Source: a virus
IMG/VR virus record: IMGVR_UViG_3300022921_001344
Coordinates: 1 to 64,000 of that record
DNA length: 64,000 nt
Direction: 5' to 3' (one strand)
Shown piece after piece: positions 33,081 to 41,846 of this stretch. The translations under genes were made by a program, and so were the position numbers. The notes under the pieces were generated by a model. The model was not told the DNA's origin. It saw nothing but the letters and a program-made list of their open reading frames with translations, and did not search any database. Each line of letters opens with the position of its first letter. Within the stretch, counting starts at the first letter, position 1.

Positions 33081-33589
33081 TCTACTGGCTTATCGCCTCC
33101 ATCAGTGTATTTAGACCAAGGAATAAAATGTTCCTTATCTAATACATCTTGTAATTGCATTGACCAAGTACCTTCATTGGTCTTGTCAAATCCTTTATCA
33201 GCAACCTTAAATGCTGTATTGAAATTATATTTAGACGAATTAGGTAAAATAGCGACAATAACAGGTATAAAATTACTAAATTCGTGTAGTCCCATTTTAT
33301 AAATATCTTCTGCATATTTTACCGCAAACTCTAAAGTTATCTTTACACCATTTTCTAATATATGTAAAAGTAGTTCTTCCCATAATTTCCACTGATCAAA
33401 TCGTTCAGGATCAAAGTAGCATATATGTATATGTGTACATTTTTCATTTAATGCTCTACTTAATATTTCATCTACTGGTTGATATCCTGCTACAAACAAA
33501 GTAGTCTCACCGTGTGCAACCGTGTTGTCTACTTCTTGACCTACAAAGAATTTTACATCATTAAAATTAGGTTTATCCTTCACCTTCAA
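33077..33589 (-). CDS. Hypothetical phage protein next to dpdA, 170 aa
   Basis: 170 residues, alpha/beta in character: TTLFVAGYQPVDEILSRALNEKCTHIHICYF reads like alternating strands and helices. It overlaps the DpdA-like gene by 17 bases. Known families do not match by eye. It could assist base exchange. Confidence 0.65.
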   Translation of the reverse strand: MKVKDKPNFNDVKFFVGQEVDNTVAHGETTLFVAGYQPVDEILSRALNEKCTHIHICYFDPERFDQWKLWEELLLHILENGVKITLEFAVKYAEDIYKMGLHEFSNFIPVIVAILPNSSKYNFNTAFKVADKGFDKTNEGTWSMQLQDVLDKEHFIPWSKYTDGGDKPVE

Positions 33590-35111
33590 ATTCTCCTGTC
33601 ATTATTTCATGATTCATATCATCATCTCTGTCGCCTTCGATATATTCTTCCTGCTCAAAGAAACTACCAAATGAATTACTCTTACCTGCTTGCCAGCCAT
33701 TTTGTGTAATCTCATCTAAGAATAATTTATTCTCATCTAACATTTTATATGGATCTGGATTTGCAGGATCTAAAAGTTCTTCCACAAATTTATCAAACAT
33801 TAATATAATACCTGGTACATGAGGACTTCTCTCATTTGTACTAGATGTTTTCTTTTCACCTGTTCTATATTCTCTCCAATCGCATGATGTTCTGTGTTTT
33901 TCAACATCAGCAAGTCTATTTGCTTCTATAAATGCTTCTATATGATTATGTACACTATGTCCCATATATAAACTATAACTTAAAGTGTCCCAACTAGTTC
34001 TTGACTCTTTACCTGCTTTGTTAAGATCTCCATGTCCTTGTACACAAATATCCCCTACTTTTAATCTATCCATAATAGGACCTTTAAATGGCATTGGCAT
34101 AGTTGAACCTTTAAGGTCTTTATTGTCTATAGCCTTATCCATAAAGTAACCAAAACGTTTCTTATCAAAGAAGTTATAGGTATATGTTTGTCCATATGCT
34201 GTATTAACAAAAGGACTGGCCGCATCATAACTTACTTGTATATTAGGACTATCATGTTTTCTTAACTGTCTTTGTATACTGGTTAAATAACAACCCCAAT
34301 GTAATTTACCTGTACCTAAACAATGAATCCAACCTTTACCCTCTAATAAACCTTTTTCGCGAAGTTGTAAAAGTCTTTTTAATAGTTGTTCCATTTGTCC
34401 AATGTTTATACCAGCCATTGCATAGCCTTCTAGTGTTCTTGCCTCATCACCGTAATGTTCTTTAACAAATGCTGGATCACTAAATGGTGTAACTAAATCA
34501 AACCATTCTTGTGCCGAGGCATCATCTGCCCCACTAAGAACATTTAGAAACTTAGTTGCACCTGGTACTCTGTTCTTTACAAAGTAATCCAAGTTATACA
34601 TGCTCATGTCAATTGTTTGTTTAACATCAGTAAGACCTGTCTTTTTATTATAAGGAGGTATGGCCGCAAATGCTGGAAAGTCCAATGTCATACTCCAGTC
34701 TGCTGTATACTCCATCCAACGCAACATCTTCTCGCATAGAGCTTCTCTGGCCTTACTATCAGGCTTAATTGCATCTTCCCAGTCCAGTTTAATAACACCT
34801 TTAGCAACCTGAAAGCCACCTGAGTCTCCTAAAATAACTGTTTTAGATCTATCTCTTTTCTGAATCATTGCTTCATGTATATCAGTTTTATCTAAATCTA
34901 ATTGAGCATGACCGGCTGAATATAATCCATATGGATAATAAAAGTATCCATCTTCATCTAAAAAGTTTAATCCCTGTAATCCTTTTTCAAAACCTTCAGG
35001 ACATCGCATTGTGTCTTTTTCTTCTTCATATTTCGCTAATTGCCTAGTATAAAAGGCACTTATTGCCGGAAGATATAATGCGTAGTCTTCAGTCTTTTTA
35101 TTAAAATCCAT
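33573..35111 (-). CDS. DpdA-like tRNA-guanine transglycosylase-family DNA base-exchange enzyme
   Basis: 512 residues. GDSGGFQVAKG (Asp96-Gln101) is the TGT general-base/substrate motif. HCLGTGKLHWG matches the G-x-G strand, and SYDAASPF carries the probable nucleophile Asp296. The family replaces guanine by a deazaguanine. Much longer than tRNA TGT (about 380) and without its four-ligand CxCxxC zinc site near the C-terminus, it fits the phage DpdA group that acts on DNA. FolE, QueD and QueE in the same block would supply the precursor. tRNA as substrate is less likely. Confidence 0.75.
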   Translation of the reverse strand: MDFNKKTEDYALYLPAISAFYTRQLAKYEEEKDTMRCPEGFEKGLQGLNFLDEDGYFYYPYGLYSAGHAQLDLDKTDIHEAMIQKRDRSKTVILGDSGGFQVAKGVIKLDWEDAIKPDSKAREALCEKMLRWMEYTADWSMTLDFPAFAAIPPYNKKTGLTDVKQTIDMSMYNLDYFVKNRVPGATKFLNVLSGADDASAQEWFDLVTPFSDPAFVKEHYGDEARTLEGYAMAGINIGQMEQLLKRLLQLREKGLLEGKGWIHCLGTGKLHWGCYLTSIQRQLRKHDSPNIQVSYDAASPFVNTAYGQTYTYNFFDKKRFGYFMDKAIDNKDLKGSTMPMPFKGPIMDRLKVGDICVQGHGDLNKAGKESRTSWDTLSYSLYMGHSVHNHIEAFIEANRLADVEKHRTSCDWREYRTGEKKTSSTNERSPHVPGIILMFDKFVEELLDPANPDPYKMLDENKLFLDEITQNGWQAGKSNSFGSFFEQEEYIEGDRDDDMNHEIMTGEFEGEG

Positions 35112-35114
35112 ATT

Positions 35115-35861
35115 TTAACTCTTTGCAGGTAATAGATATGTATATTTTCCAATACCACTATCTACAATAATTTGTAATAACCCCTCATCATTAATACTCA
35201 TTACACAATTTCCTGACTCACTTAATTTTAAAATTCTTAAAACTATATCTAAAGGCCATCTCCAGTCTTTAGTAATGCTTCCTTCTATTTCGTTACTGAT
35301 AGAAATTTTTGTTCTATCACTAACTCCATCACCTATATGGAAATATAATTGTGTACCATCTGTTTTAGGTGCAAAGTTGGCCTCATAACCACCAAGTACA
35401 CTATTAAAATAACTTAGATCTTTTAGATTCTTTTGTGTAGGAACGATGTTAATATCAAAATCAGCACCTTTAAATTTAATACTTTTAAGTTGTTGATTAA
35501 TAACATCTGCTAACATAAATCTATAATGTGCATCATTACCATCTGAACTCACAAATTTTATTTCAGTAGGAACAGTATCACCGTTTCTATCTTGTTTCAC
35601 AACCTCAACTTTTGCAGTCTCATCGTCAAATCCAGGATATTGTAAATACCCTTGTAGAACACCCATCCTACTTAACCCAATAGTTGAATCTACAAAATCA
35701 ACTACAGGACTATGTGTTTGTCCTTTAAAAATTACTGTTTTGTCAGCATCTACAGTTTCAATTTCTGTAGAATCTAATGCTCCTGTAATTTTAACCATTT
35801 CAAAAATACCCAATCCATGGGTATGTTTTAAAACATCTTTAAATACATCTTTAATTACCAT
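35115..35861 (-). CDS. DNA polymerase sliding clamp (T4 gp45-like)
   Basis: 248 residues (T4 gp45 is 228). Sequence has the beta-rich pattern of a trimeric clamp subunit: KGQTHSPVVDFVDSTIGL, DINIVPTQKNL, WRWPLDIVLRILKLSESG and a final TYLLPAK strand. It lies beside the gp43-like polymerase as in T4-like genomes. In T4 the clamp also activates late transcription, which fits the many late promoters here. Confidence 0.72.
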   Translation of the reverse strand: MVIKDVFKDVLKHTHGLGIFEMVKITGALDSTEIETVDADKTVIFKGQTHSPVVDFVDSTIGLSRMGVLQGYLQYPGFDDETAKVEVVKQDRNGDTVPTEIKFVSSDGNDAHYRFMLADVINQQLKSIKFKGADFDINIVPTQKNLKDLSYFNSVLGGYEANFAPKTDGTQLYFHIGDGVSDRTKISISNEIEGSITKDWRWPLDIVLRILKLSESGNCVMSINDEGLLQIIVDSGIGKYTYLLPAKS

Positions 35862-35886
35862 TGTTCAGTCTCCAAGTTATTAAACT

Positions 35887-35914
35887 ATTATACATTACTA
35901 TTTAGAAAAGTCAA
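35887..35914 (-). promoter_or_regulatory. Sigma70-like early promoter of the clamp gene
   Basis: Minus strand TTGACT, 16 bases, TATAAT, 25 bases before the ATG at 35861; a GGAG ribosome site follows. Confidence 0.8.
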
Positions 35915-35938
35915 TTGCTTTTTTACCATTTTTTTAGA

Positions 35939-38623
35939 TTAAAATTCAAAAAACGTAGATAATGTTTTACTTTGTGTTGTTTTATCTAAGTCAAATCCCA
36001 TAGGACCTATGACATTTTTTATCTTTTTATCTAAAATTGTTTCTTCCATCAGTTCTTCATCAAAGGGTAATTCCTTAAACCAGTTGGGCAAGTTGAGTTC
36101 ATCTGTTGGATAGGCGACACTTGTATAACCCATTGGATTATTTTTTAATTTGCATACAATTACTTTCATACCATCTGTAATCGGCAAACTATAACTATCA
36201 CTATTTGCTTGTTTTAAGTTATTCCAATTTACACTTGCTCTAACATGCCCTGGAATCATTGTGCTTTTACCTTCATTTTCTAATGCTTCTAATTTATGTA
36301 ATCTGTGACTGGTTGCAACCTTTGCCTGCGAATTCATTTTTTGTGTATACATAGTCACATTATTTGCTCTCTTAGGAGTTCCTTTCTCCCAAGCAGGCAA
36401 ATTTTTAAAATATTCTTTAAAATCCATAATTTTATTTAGAACTTCATCTTCTGTTTTACCATCCAAGCAATCAAATAAAACATCTTCTAAAAAGTCCTGT
36501 ATAAATTCAGGAGTATCTGAACGTTTAATTTCTAAACCCATTGCTTTTAGTTTGCCGCCTTCTGGTTGCCAACCTTCTATATCTAAACATAGTATTGCAT
36601 ATCTTTTCTTGGTTAAGAACAAACCAGACTTACCAACTACTTCTCTACCAGCAATCATTACAGCACCTTTATCTAAAGGCACATTAAAAGTATCTTTTAA
36701 ATACTGTGGGAAAGTATCACTTACTGTATCTGAAATATGATCATATAATTTAATTGCACTATCCATATTCAGTTCTTCACCTTCCGGAAGAGCAGGAACG
36801 GCACTAAAATACACAGAGTCTGTGTCACCATATACAATACAGTCTCCTTCATAATCATATGTACCTGTAAGCATACGATTTGTTTCCGCCGCCATATGTT
36901 GTGTAATACTTCTTCCAGTTAGTGTAGTAGATTGTCCTATACGTTTATCATAAAATCTACAACCTGGATTAAGTATTGCACCATACAAACTGTTAAGGAT
37001 AATCTTTTTAACCAACTGTCTTTTATCGTAAAAGGCCTTTTCAGCATCTGTAGTTGCTGATTTTTTCTTAGCCTGTAGTTCTTGCCTTTCTTTATACCAA
37101 CGTTCCAATAGTCCTGGAACAACACCCTGTACATCTGTTTTAAACAATGTGCCATTAGCACTTATGTTCCAAGGTTGCCCACTATTAAAGACTAAATTAT
37201 AAACATCTGCACCTGTAACTTCATGTGTAGAACCATCTTCCATATCTAAATGCATCTTATGATCAACATCTTTATTTTTTACAAATTCAAATTCATTAGT
37301 AGCAAACTTGCCATGCCAAGCATCTGCAAAACTTCTTTTTTCTAATTTTTGTGCATTTGCAATTTCTTCTTCTGTGTAATCCAATCTAAGTTGCCCAACA
37401 ATAGTTTCAGGAGCCATATTCAATGCTCTAAACACACTAGGATATAGACTGTTTAAGTCCATACTGCCTACCCATTCATGGAAACCTTTTTTAGGAGTTG
37501 CCACAAAGGCACCTGCGGCTGTATCACGTTCACGTTCTCCTTTTGCTTTATCAGGAACAACCATACCACGTCTATGTGCTTCATTGATGATTGCAGACTC
37601 TGTAGTTGCTACAGCACCCATTGTTACAGGTAACAATACAGTATTTTCATGTGCTATAATATTTGCAAGATCTATAAACTGTAACTTCTTATCCATTTTA
37701 TCTAGTAGCATAACATCCTGTATATTATACTCTAAAAACTTTAGGAAGTCATGATTGTAAAGTCTATCTAAACTTCCTTCATATACAACTTTCTTTTCAC
37801 CTACTTCCATTTCACCAATGTAGTCTAATCTGTAACTATGTCTTTCTTCATAGTTGTATTTTCTATACAGTTCTAAATAGTCTAAGTGAACACGCCCTAC
37901 TAGATCAAAACTTTGTGTTTCTTTACCATATTGCACAAACTTTCTTTCTTTAGGAAGTTTTTTAAGTAGGCACATTCGTCTTGTTTCAGACTTACCTAAT
38001 GTTCTTGTAATACGATTCATTACATAGGGAATATCATAAGATTCACTGTTCCAGCCACTTAGTACATCAGCATCTTCTATAACATCTAAAAATACATCAA
38101 GCATCTCCTTTTCAGTTCTAAAAAGTTTAACCTCTTTTAAAGGACTTGCTACTTCGTGTGCCTGTTCCCAACTCAGTGTTTTAGGCGGAACTGCCAAACA
38201 AATCATTGCATCCATCCATTGTAAATACACACCAATAGATGTAATTGGTGTAAATGGATCTGACGGACTACTAAATCCACGTTCAGGATCAAAGTCAACC
38301 TCAATATCAAAGAATGCTGTTTGTAGTTTAGGGGGTTCAACATTTAAATAATGTTTTGCAAGTGTTTTATTAATAGGACGAATGTCGCTTTCGAAAAGAC
38401 CGTTATGTGCATTTATTCCAACATTTGTTTTAAAGTCTTTCGCATTTTGACAAACAACTTCTGTGACCTTGTCTCCGTAAATACTTTGATGCTTACCTTT
38501 TGGATCTTTATAATAAAAATTATATTCGGGTTTTATATCTTTGATTATTCGTTTTCCATCGACACGCTCTACGACAGTGACAACATCTTTGCCTTGTTCG
38601 TAAAATGCATCAACATAACTCAT
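35939..38623 (-). CDS. Family B DNA polymerase (T4 gp43-like)
   Basis: 894 residues (T4 gp43 is 898). The exonuclease site FFDIEVD has Asp106 and Glu108, and Exo II is SGWNSESYDIPY. The polymerase motifs A (DLNSLYPS), B (KKIILNSLYG) and C (YGDTDSVYF) are all intact, so replication and proofreading should both work. The final residues KTLSTFFEF form a likely clamp-binding C-terminus, similar in character to the T4 tail. It has its own promoter and ends about 75 bases before the clamp start. Confidence 0.96.
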   Translation of the reverse strand: MSYVDAFYEQGKDVVTVVERVDGKRIIKDIKPEYNFYYKDPKGKHQSIYGDKVTEVVCQNAKDFKTNVGINAHNGLFESDIRPINKTLAKHYLNVEPPKLQTAFFDIEVDFDPERGFSSPSDPFTPITSIGVYLQWMDAMICLAVPPKTLSWEQAHEVASPLKEVKLFRTEKEMLDVFLDVIEDADVLSGWNSESYDIPYVMNRITRTLGKSETRRMCLLKKLPKERKFVQYGKETQSFDLVGRVHLDYLELYRKYNYEERHSYRLDYIGEMEVGEKKVVYEGSLDRLYNHDFLKFLEYNIQDVMLLDKMDKKLQFIDLANIIAHENTVLLPVTMGAVATTESAIINEAHRRGMVVPDKAKGERERDTAAGAFVATPKKGFHEWVGSMDLNSLYPSVFRALNMAPETIVGQLRLDYTEEEIANAQKLEKRSFADAWHGKFATNEFEFVKNKDVDHKMHLDMEDGSTHEVTGADVYNLVFNSGQPWNISANGTLFKTDVQGVVPGLLERWYKERQELQAKKKSATTDAEKAFYDKRQLVKKIILNSLYGAILNPGCRFYDKRIGQSTTLTGRSITQHMAAETNRMLTGTYDYEGDCIVYGDTDSVYFSAVPALPEGEELNMDSAIKLYDHISDTVSDTFPQYLKDTFNVPLDKGAVMIAGREVVGKSGLFLTKKRYAILCLDIEGWQPEGGKLKAMGLEIKRSDTPEFIQDFLEDVLFDCLDGKTEDEVLNKIMDFKEYFKNLPAWEKGTPKRANNVTMYTQKMNSQAKVATSHRLHKLEALENEGKSTMIPGHVRASVNWNNLKQANSDSYSLPITDGMKVIVCKLKNNPMGYTSVAYPTDELNLPNWFKELPFDEELMEETILDKKIKNVIGPMGFDLDKTTQSKTLSTFFEF

Positions 38624-38642
38624 AGATAACTCACCTGTAATA

Positions 38643-38659
38643 TACTGTATTATACAGTA
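38643..38659. promoter_or_regulatory. Palindromic operator-like site over the polymerase promoter
   Basis: TACTGTA-TTA-TACAGTA, a perfect 7-bp inverted repeat that contains the -10 box of the polymerase gene. Half-sites resemble LexA boxes but the 17-base span is three shorter than a LexA operator. Repressor binding here would block the promoter. Confidence 0.45.
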
Positions 38660-38677
38660 ATAATATTACTTTGTCAA
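38649..38677 (-). promoter_or_regulatory. Sigma70-like early promoter of the DNA polymerase gene
   Basis: Minus strand TTGACA, 17 bases, TATAAT, 26 bases before the ATG at 38623; AGGTGAG ribosome site follows. Confidence 0.85.
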
Positions 38678-38681
38678 TAGT

Positions 38682-38945
38682 TTATAATGTTTTTCCTACT
38701 GCTTCTAATATGGTTTCTAGCTCATCAAATTTGTCATATTCATCTTGGAATTTTGCCTTGTGAGCAAGTTTGATTGCTTTCATTAAAACAGCAGGTTTGA
38801 GGTCCATTTCTTCTGCTATTGCTTTAACAGTTTCTCTAAGACCTGTGTTTAGAGCGTCGACTTCATAAAGTACTTGATCGCCTTCTTGAATTAATTTTTT
38901 TAGTCTTGCGACTTCTTCTTGATTGAATGTTTTATTAAATGCCAT
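38682..38945 (-). CDS. DsbA-like small double-stranded DNA-binding protein
   Basis: 87 residues, all helical. FNQEEVARLKKLIQEGDQV, LRETVKAIAEEMDLKPAVLMKAIKLAHKA and a closing ELETILEAVG resemble the DsbA proteins of T4-like phages, which bind near late promoters. It has both a sigma70-like and a perfect TATAAATA promoter upstream, so it would be made early and late. Assignment from sequence character only. Confidence 0.6.
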   Translation of the reverse strand: MAFNKTFNQEEVARLKKLIQEGDQVLYEVDALNTGLRETVKAIAEEMDLKPAVLMKAIKLAHKAKFQDEYDKFDELETILEAVGKTL

Positions 38946-38970
38946 GTGTTTCCTCTGTGCTCTGTAGTCA

Positions 38971-38978
38971 TATTTATA
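38971..38978 (-). promoter_or_regulatory. T4-type late promoter (TATAAATA)
   Basis: Exact TATAAATA on the minus strand, 25 bases before the ATG at 38945 and only 12 bases downstream of the early -10 box. Confidence 0.65.
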
Positions 38979-38990
38979 CAGTAAAAAACT

Positions 38991-39018
38991 AGTATAACAG
39001 AAATTTAGGTTATGTCAA
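38991..39018 (-). promoter_or_regulatory. Sigma70-like early promoter of the DsbA-like gene
   Basis: Minus strand TTGACA, 16 bases, TATACT, 45 bases before the ATG at 38945. Confidence 0.78.
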
Positions 39019-39020
39019 GA

Positions 39021-39614
39021 TTATGAGTAGATATTTTCTTTTGTCCAAAGCCATGTTACTAAGGCAGTACGCACTCCTTCGGTAACCAAAGAAACTCTAT
39101 GAGGGAGTTGAGGTTTAAAGATGACAGCAGAACATTTTTTAAGTTTAGGTGTATTTAGTATATCCTTATCGTCCCAAGAATTTTTGAATTCCATATCACC
39201 ACCTTTAAATTGATCTTCAAGTATAATACTCATACTTAAAGCTCTCCAACCAAATTCAGGATGGGCACCAGGTAAAACATCATCGTGCCAAGTTAAGAAT
39301 CCTGCATCGTCTTCAGTATACCTTTTAACATATGACACCGGTGTACAATTATCCCAATCTATATCTAATTTAAAATGTTCATTGTTTGCTTTTTTAAATA
39401 TATCAATTATTGTGTCATCATTTAAAATAGGATGATTAATAATTCTACATCTATGATTTACAGAAACTGAATAATTGGTTACAGTAAAGGTGTCATCATG
39501 CTCTGTATCGTTTTCTCTCGGTAAAGCATTTGCTTTTACATAATTGTTTTGAGAAAGTAATCCATCAACGAAAGATTCGTCGACAACATTTTCTTTTATA
39601 ATAATACTGTCCAT
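39021..39614 (-). CDS. 2-oxoglutarate/Fe(II)-dependent oxygenase
   Basis: 197 residues. Iron ligands His-x-Asp in TWHDD near residue 110 and a distal His in LPHRVSLVTEG about 60 residues later, with the 2OG-binding Arg in VRTALVTWLW. This is a prolyl-4-hydroxylase-like fold, common in T4-like marine phages. Target unknown. AATAAATA lies five bases before the ATG at 39614, so this may be another transcript without a leader. Confidence 0.78.
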   Translation of the reverse strand: MDSIIIKENVVDESFVDGLLSQNNYVKANALPRENDTEHDDTFTVTNYSVSVNHRCRIINHPILNDDTIIDIFKKANNEHFKLDIDWDNCTPVSYVKRYTEDDAGFLTWHDDVLPGAHPEFGWRALSMSIILEDQFKGGDMEFKNSWDDKDILNTPKLKKCSAVIFKPQLPHRVSLVTEGVRTALVTWLWTKENIYS

Positions 39615-39618
39615 ATTA

Positions 39619-39825
39619 TTATTTATTATATAAATTTATGTTAATTGATAATTCTTGTAAGGATACAGGGTTAGAGGTAGTATCTACTTCTATTTTATAA
39701 ACACTTTTAAACCCTGGTGGTTGTATGAATGCTAATTCATTAAGAATATTTCTGTCTGTAATTCTGTTGCCTTTGTCATCATATGCCACATACTGGTCGC
39801 CAGTATAATGGACTTCTATCATCAT
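39619..39825 (-). CDS. Hypothetical protein, 68 aa
   Basis: 68 residues. Beta-rich (MIEVHYTGDQYVAYDDKGNRITD), similar in style to small structural phage proteins. It starts inside the stop of the gene upstream (ATGATG overlap). No family. Confidence 0.6.
   Translation of the reverse strand: MMIEVHYTGDQYVAYDDKGNRITDRNILNELAFIQPPGFKSVYKIEVDTTSNPVSLQELSININLYNK
39620..39627 (-). promoter_or_regulatory. Possible late promoter (AATAAATA) at the oxygenase start
   Basis: AATAAATA on the minus strand with five bases between it and the ATG at 39614, the same spacing as the sites at 22686, 40535 and 47591. The first base differs from consensus and AT-richness lowers certainty. Confidence 0.35.
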
Positions 39826-40133
39826 ATTTCTATACTTGCTTCAAAAGTAAATTGTGTATCATCAAATTCATCAAACAACATTTCAGATATCATATCACCT
39901 TCATCTGGTTCAATTTCTTCTAACAATACAATTTCATATATCCACATAAGGCCTTCTGAGTCTTCACCCGTATATCCTATGACTTCTATGCCTACTTGTT
40001 CTTTTTCTTCGTCATAGGCGGTAAGCACTTTTGTTGGCACAACACTCTGAACAATGTCATGGTAAACTATAACGTCCTGATCTGTCAGTTCGTCTCTAGT
40101 CAACATTCTTACAAAGTGTTTTATAAATGCCAT
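39822..40133 (-). CDS. Hypothetical acidic protein, 103 aa
   Basis: 103 residues from the ATG at 40133, just after the stop of the gene upstream; the longer frame to 40181 would overlap that gene. Sequence MAFIKHFVRMLTRDEL then a very acidic domain ending FTFEASIEI. Function unknown. Confidence 0.62.
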   Translation of the reverse strand: MAFIKHFVRMLTRDELTDQDVIVYHDIVQSVVPTKVLTAYDEEKEQVGIEVIGYTGEDSEGLMWIYEIVLLEEIEPDEGDMISEMLFDEFDDTQFTFEASIEI

Positions 40134-40137
40134 ATAA

Positions 40138-40464
40138 TTACTTACCTTTACTAAATGCCTGAGCACCAAAGAATGCGGCAACGATACCTGCTACTGCTAC
40201 AAAGTATGTAGCCGCCATATCGCCAAGTATTTTACTTGCACTCTCTAATCCGAACAGAACCGCCAATACTACTGCAAATGGGTATAGAAGCATACCACTT
40301 AGTGCAAACCAAGCCATACTTCTTTGTGCATCACGCATTGCATCTAAATCTTCTAGTTCTTTTCGTTTGAACTCAAGATACATATCTTCTTCTGCTTTAG
40401 ATACTTTACCGTCTCCATTTGTATCAGCAGGATGAAAAACTTTTTTATCTGTGTCTTCTGCCAT
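40138..40464 (-). CDS. EF-hand-like membrane protein, 108 aa
   Basis: 108 residues. One EF-hand-type loop DTNGDGKVSKAE near residues 14-25, then a charged helix and two membrane helices (about 50-72 and 84-103) with a short basic end. Small two-span proteins under late promoters can be holins, but the calcium loop is not typical; role unproven. GATAAATA lies upstream. Confidence 0.7.
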   Translation of the reverse strand: MAEDTDKKVFHPADTNGDGKVSKAEEDMYLEFKRKELEDLDAMRDAQRSMAWFALSGMLLYPFAVVLAVLFGLESASKILGDMAATYFVAVAGIVAAFFGAQAFSKGK

Positions 40465-40491
40465 TGTAAACTCCCTAATTTGTTATACTAC

Positions 40492-40499
40492 TATTTATC
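40492..40499 (-). promoter_or_regulatory. T4-type late promoter (GATAAATA)
   Basis: GATAAATAGTAG on the minus strand, 27 bases before the ATG at 40464, with GGGAG before the start. Confidence 0.6.
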
Positions 40500-40534
40500 A
40501 TATTCTTATTTGTAGTGAAAATAGTATAATTCTT

Positions 40535-40542
40535 GTTAAATA
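40535..40542 (+). promoter_or_regulatory. Late promoter variant (GTTAAATA), apparently leaderless
   Basis: GTTAAATA followed by GTAGT and the ATG at 40548. The 18 bases TTGTTAAATAGTAGTATG recur exactly at 47589-47606 before the other lone plus-strand gene. No ribosome site is present between the box and the ATG. Confidence 0.6.
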
Positions 40543-40547
40543 GTAGT

Positions 40548-41846
40548 ATGTCTAAAATTATATTATTGGTAGAAGAAATATCGGAAGATGGCCATCTATG
40601 TGCAAATGGTATAGTACATAGAGCCCTTGGTATAGAAACTAAACGTAACGAATTCGATGATGATTTTCTTGTTTTTAATGATACAGATTACTTTGAATTT
40701 CATACTATAAACACATATGAAATAACTTCTGATACCAAGGTATTTTATTATGTTGAAGTAAAAGATACACAAGAACATTTGAATCCTGTTTGGGTATACG
40801 GAATACAACCAAATACTTTAAAAAAACTTAAAAAATTTAATATTCCAATTATTATAAACGAAACACAAGAATTTTTTCTCGATTATATGTCAGAAGGAAG
40901 ACCACATAGATCTAGTTCTTCTGCAGACCTATTAGACAAACAACTTACTAAGTTAGGACTTATACGAAATAATATTATAATAAACGGTGTAGCAAACTTA
41001 GGTGATTCAACGCCCAATCTTCAATTTGCAAATCGTACATACCATACGAACTTTTCTTTTTATTTTTTTAATAGAGCTCAATATTTAATCAAAGAAGATC
41101 ATACTAAAAGCATAAATTCCTATGAGGACAATTTTAGTACACCAAAAGAAAAATTGTCTATATGCATAAACAGACAACCGAGAGAACTACGATGTACTTT
41201 ACTAGCACTATTGGAACCTTTTAGAAAAAACTCTATTTTTACAATGTTAGGCGAAGAGCCGTTAAATAATAAATTAAATGAGGCAGAAATAAAAGAAAGA
41301 TTTATTTCAAATATAAATCTTTTAAAAGACGACGACTTAAAAGAACAGGCCCTAGAAAATTTAGATTCATTACTACCAGACTTCCCACACGAATTTGATA
41401 TAGAAAAAGATAAAAAGAATCAATCAATGCATACAAACATCAACGAGGAAATAAACCTTGCAAGAAGAAAATGTTTTTTTGAATTAGTGACTGAAACACA
41501 TGATTCTAAATATAAAGATATAGATGTATCTATTATAACAGAAAAAGCTCTGTGGCCAATCATAAATCGTATTCCTTTTGCTATAGTAGGACATAGGGGT
41601 AATTATCGTTTCTTAAAAAAAATAGGGTTCGATCTATTTGAAAAATCACTTTTGTCAGAAGAAGATGCAAGTCATTCATACGAACATAATTTTAGAACTA
41701 TTAGAGCTGTATACGATAGAATGTCAGGTGACAATCTAGATAATTGGGTCAAAGATCACAAAGATGCATGTGATTTAAACTTTAACGTTTTATTAAATAC
41801 TGATTGGAAAAAAGTAGAAGTGGATAGATTGTTATCTTTTATCTAA
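40548..41846 (+). CDS. GT10-like glycosyltransferase-type protein (TEK motif), paralogue of 4712-5914
   Basis: 432 residues from the ATG at 40548; the frame extends to a TTG at 40533 that lies within the promoter. N-terminal half has PIIINETQEFFLDY, then a KLSICINRQPRELRC strand-helix. C-terminal half shows FFELVTETH, ITEKALWPIINRIPFAIVG and IGFDLFEKS, the same order as in the protein at 4712-5914. It resembles the donor site of GT10/GT-B-like transferases. It is isolated on the plus strand with its own late promoter. Overlaps the convergent SGNH gene by 15 bases at the 3' ends. Confidence 0.6.
   Translation: MSKIILLVEEISEDGHLCANGIVHRALGIETKRNEFDDDFLVFNDTDYFEFHTINTYEITSDTKVFYYVEVKDTQEHLNPVWVYGIQPNTLKKLKKFNIPIIINETQEFFLDYMSEGRPHRSSSSADLLDKQLTKLGLIRNNIIINGVANLGDSTPNLQFANRTYHTNFSFYFFNRAQYLIKEDHTKSINSYEDNFSTPKEKLSICINRQPRELRCTLLALLEPFRKNSIFTMLGEEPLNNKLNEAEIKERFISNINLLKDDDLKEQALENLDSLLPDFPHEFDIEKDKKNQSMHTNINEEINLARRKCFFELVTETHDSKYKDIDVSIITEKALWPIINRIPFAIVGHRGNYRFLKKIGFDLFEKSLLSEEDASHSYEHNFRTIRAVYDRMSGDNLDNWVKDHKDACDLNFNVLLNTDWKKVEVDRLLSFI

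Noticed and set aside
38643-38659. LexA box
   Set aside because: Half-sites TACTG/CAGTA fit, but the spacer is 7 instead of 10 bases, so host LexA binding is unlikely. Kept only as an operator-like palindrome.
40138-40464. Firm holin assignment for the two-span protein
   Set aside because: Two membrane helices and a late promoter are suggestive, but the EF-hand loop and lack of an adjacent endolysin gene do not support a firm call.
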